32,324 nt of DNA from an uncultured Bacteroidales bacterium. Its GTDB lineage: Bacteria; Bacteroidota; Bacteroidia; Bacteroidales; Muribaculaceae. The translations under genes were made by a program, and so were the position numbers. Shown here piece after piece: positions 32,081 to 32,324 of this stretch. Every line of letters starts with the position of its first letter. Within the stretch, counting starts at the first letter, position 1. Location: positions 1 to 32,324 of the forward strand of contig URIC01000023.1 in the NCBI GenBank assembly GCA_900547755.1, in the 5' to 3' direction. A model generated the notes under the pieces. The model was not told where the DNA came from. It saw only the letters and a program-made list of their open reading frames with translations, and made no database searches.

Positions 32081-32324
32081 ATGTCAGCTAACAAACAACA
32101 AGACAGCCACAGACCGCCATCGGATGGTGGCATGGCAAAGGAGGAATTCATCCGAGTGGGGACTACGCTTTACAAGATTGTGGAGCAGCCCAAACTGAAC
32201 GGAGGGTATGTAAGGAAACGCATAGCATGGAACAACGAAACCCTGCGCCAAGACTACGGCAAGGACTACATCGGCAGCGTTCCCAAGTATGACGGCTTCT
32301 GCACCGTACCCGAACACATCGGCT
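32081..32324 (+). CDS. Primase-helicase-like protein of the integrative element (3' truncated)
   Basis: Only the first 81 codons are in the window. From the ATG at 32081: a polar start (MSANKQQDSHRPPSDGG), then EEFIRVGTTLYKIVEQP and WNNETLRQDYGKDYIGSVPKYDGFC. This matches, from memory, the N-terminus of the DUF5906-type primase-helicase proteins found near the integrase in CTnDOT-like elements, where they take part in excision or DNA processing. The ATPase core would lie beyond the right edge, so the call rests on the N-terminus and context. Confidence 0.65.
   Translation, partial: MSANKQQDSHRPPSDGGMAKEEFIRVGTTLYKIVEQPKLNGGYVRKRIAWNNETLRQDYGKDYIGSVPKYDGFCTVPEHIG

Overview
The window looks like chromosomal DNA of a gut Bacteroidales bacterium (Bacteroides / Prevotella / Muribaculaceae type; genus not resolved). 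The signs are TonB-dependent receptors with carboxypeptidase-like or STN N-termini, an ECF sigma factor with a FecR-like partner, DUF5689, DUF4249 and DUF4369 lipoproteins, Por-type C-terminal tails, a CTnDOT-type integrase, and repeated promoter boxes of the form TAnnTTTG with an upstream TTG.

Layout. At 1-929 is the 3' end of a secreted repeat protein, followed by a strong terminator. sufB and a phoH-like ATPase (1157-3564, +) are translationally coupled. At 3659-9762 (-) a three-gene unit encodes an exported endonuclease/exonuclease/phosphatase-fold enzyme, a TonB-dependent receptor and a multidomain OB-fold lipoprotein. This is a candidate surface system for nucleic-acid or nucleotide/phosphate-ester scavenging. 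At 10109-15129 (-) lies a cell-surface signalling and uptake operon: ECF sigma factor, small beta-barrel protein, an unusually short FecR-like protein, an STN-type TonB receptor and a DUF4249 lipoprotein. At 15348-17551 (+) a B12-type radical SAM protein is paired with a family 2 glycosyltransferase. At 17625-21304 a membrane-anchored TPR/LuxR-type regulator (-) faces a small lipoprotein ORF and a secreted tail-bearing protein (+). The reading frame of that secreted protein is broken near its signal peptide. At 21541-23800 (-) are an exported aminopeptidase C and a short-chain dehydrogenase. At 23938-28101 (-) is a tightly packed operon: DUF2027/Smr protein, DUF695 protein, DUF4369 thioredoxin-like lipoprotein and ComM/YifB ATPase, preceded by tRNA-Asp. 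A CLC channel/transporter follows at 28518-29861 (+).

From about 29940 to the right edge the window enters a CTnDOT-like integrative conjugative element: IntDOT-type integrase, a small RhuM-like DNA-binding protein, a terminator, and the start of a primase-helicase-like gene that leaves the window.

By eye, 10.1-15.1 kb, 17.6-21.3 kb and 29.9-32.3 kb are more AT-rich than the surrounding housekeeping blocks, consistent with accessory or acquired segments. The best candidates for something under-described are the nuclease/OB-lipoprotein/TonB unit, the sigma/mini-FecR/barrel/TonB/DUF4249 operon, and the TPR-regulator/secreted-protein pair with its TGTACA sites.
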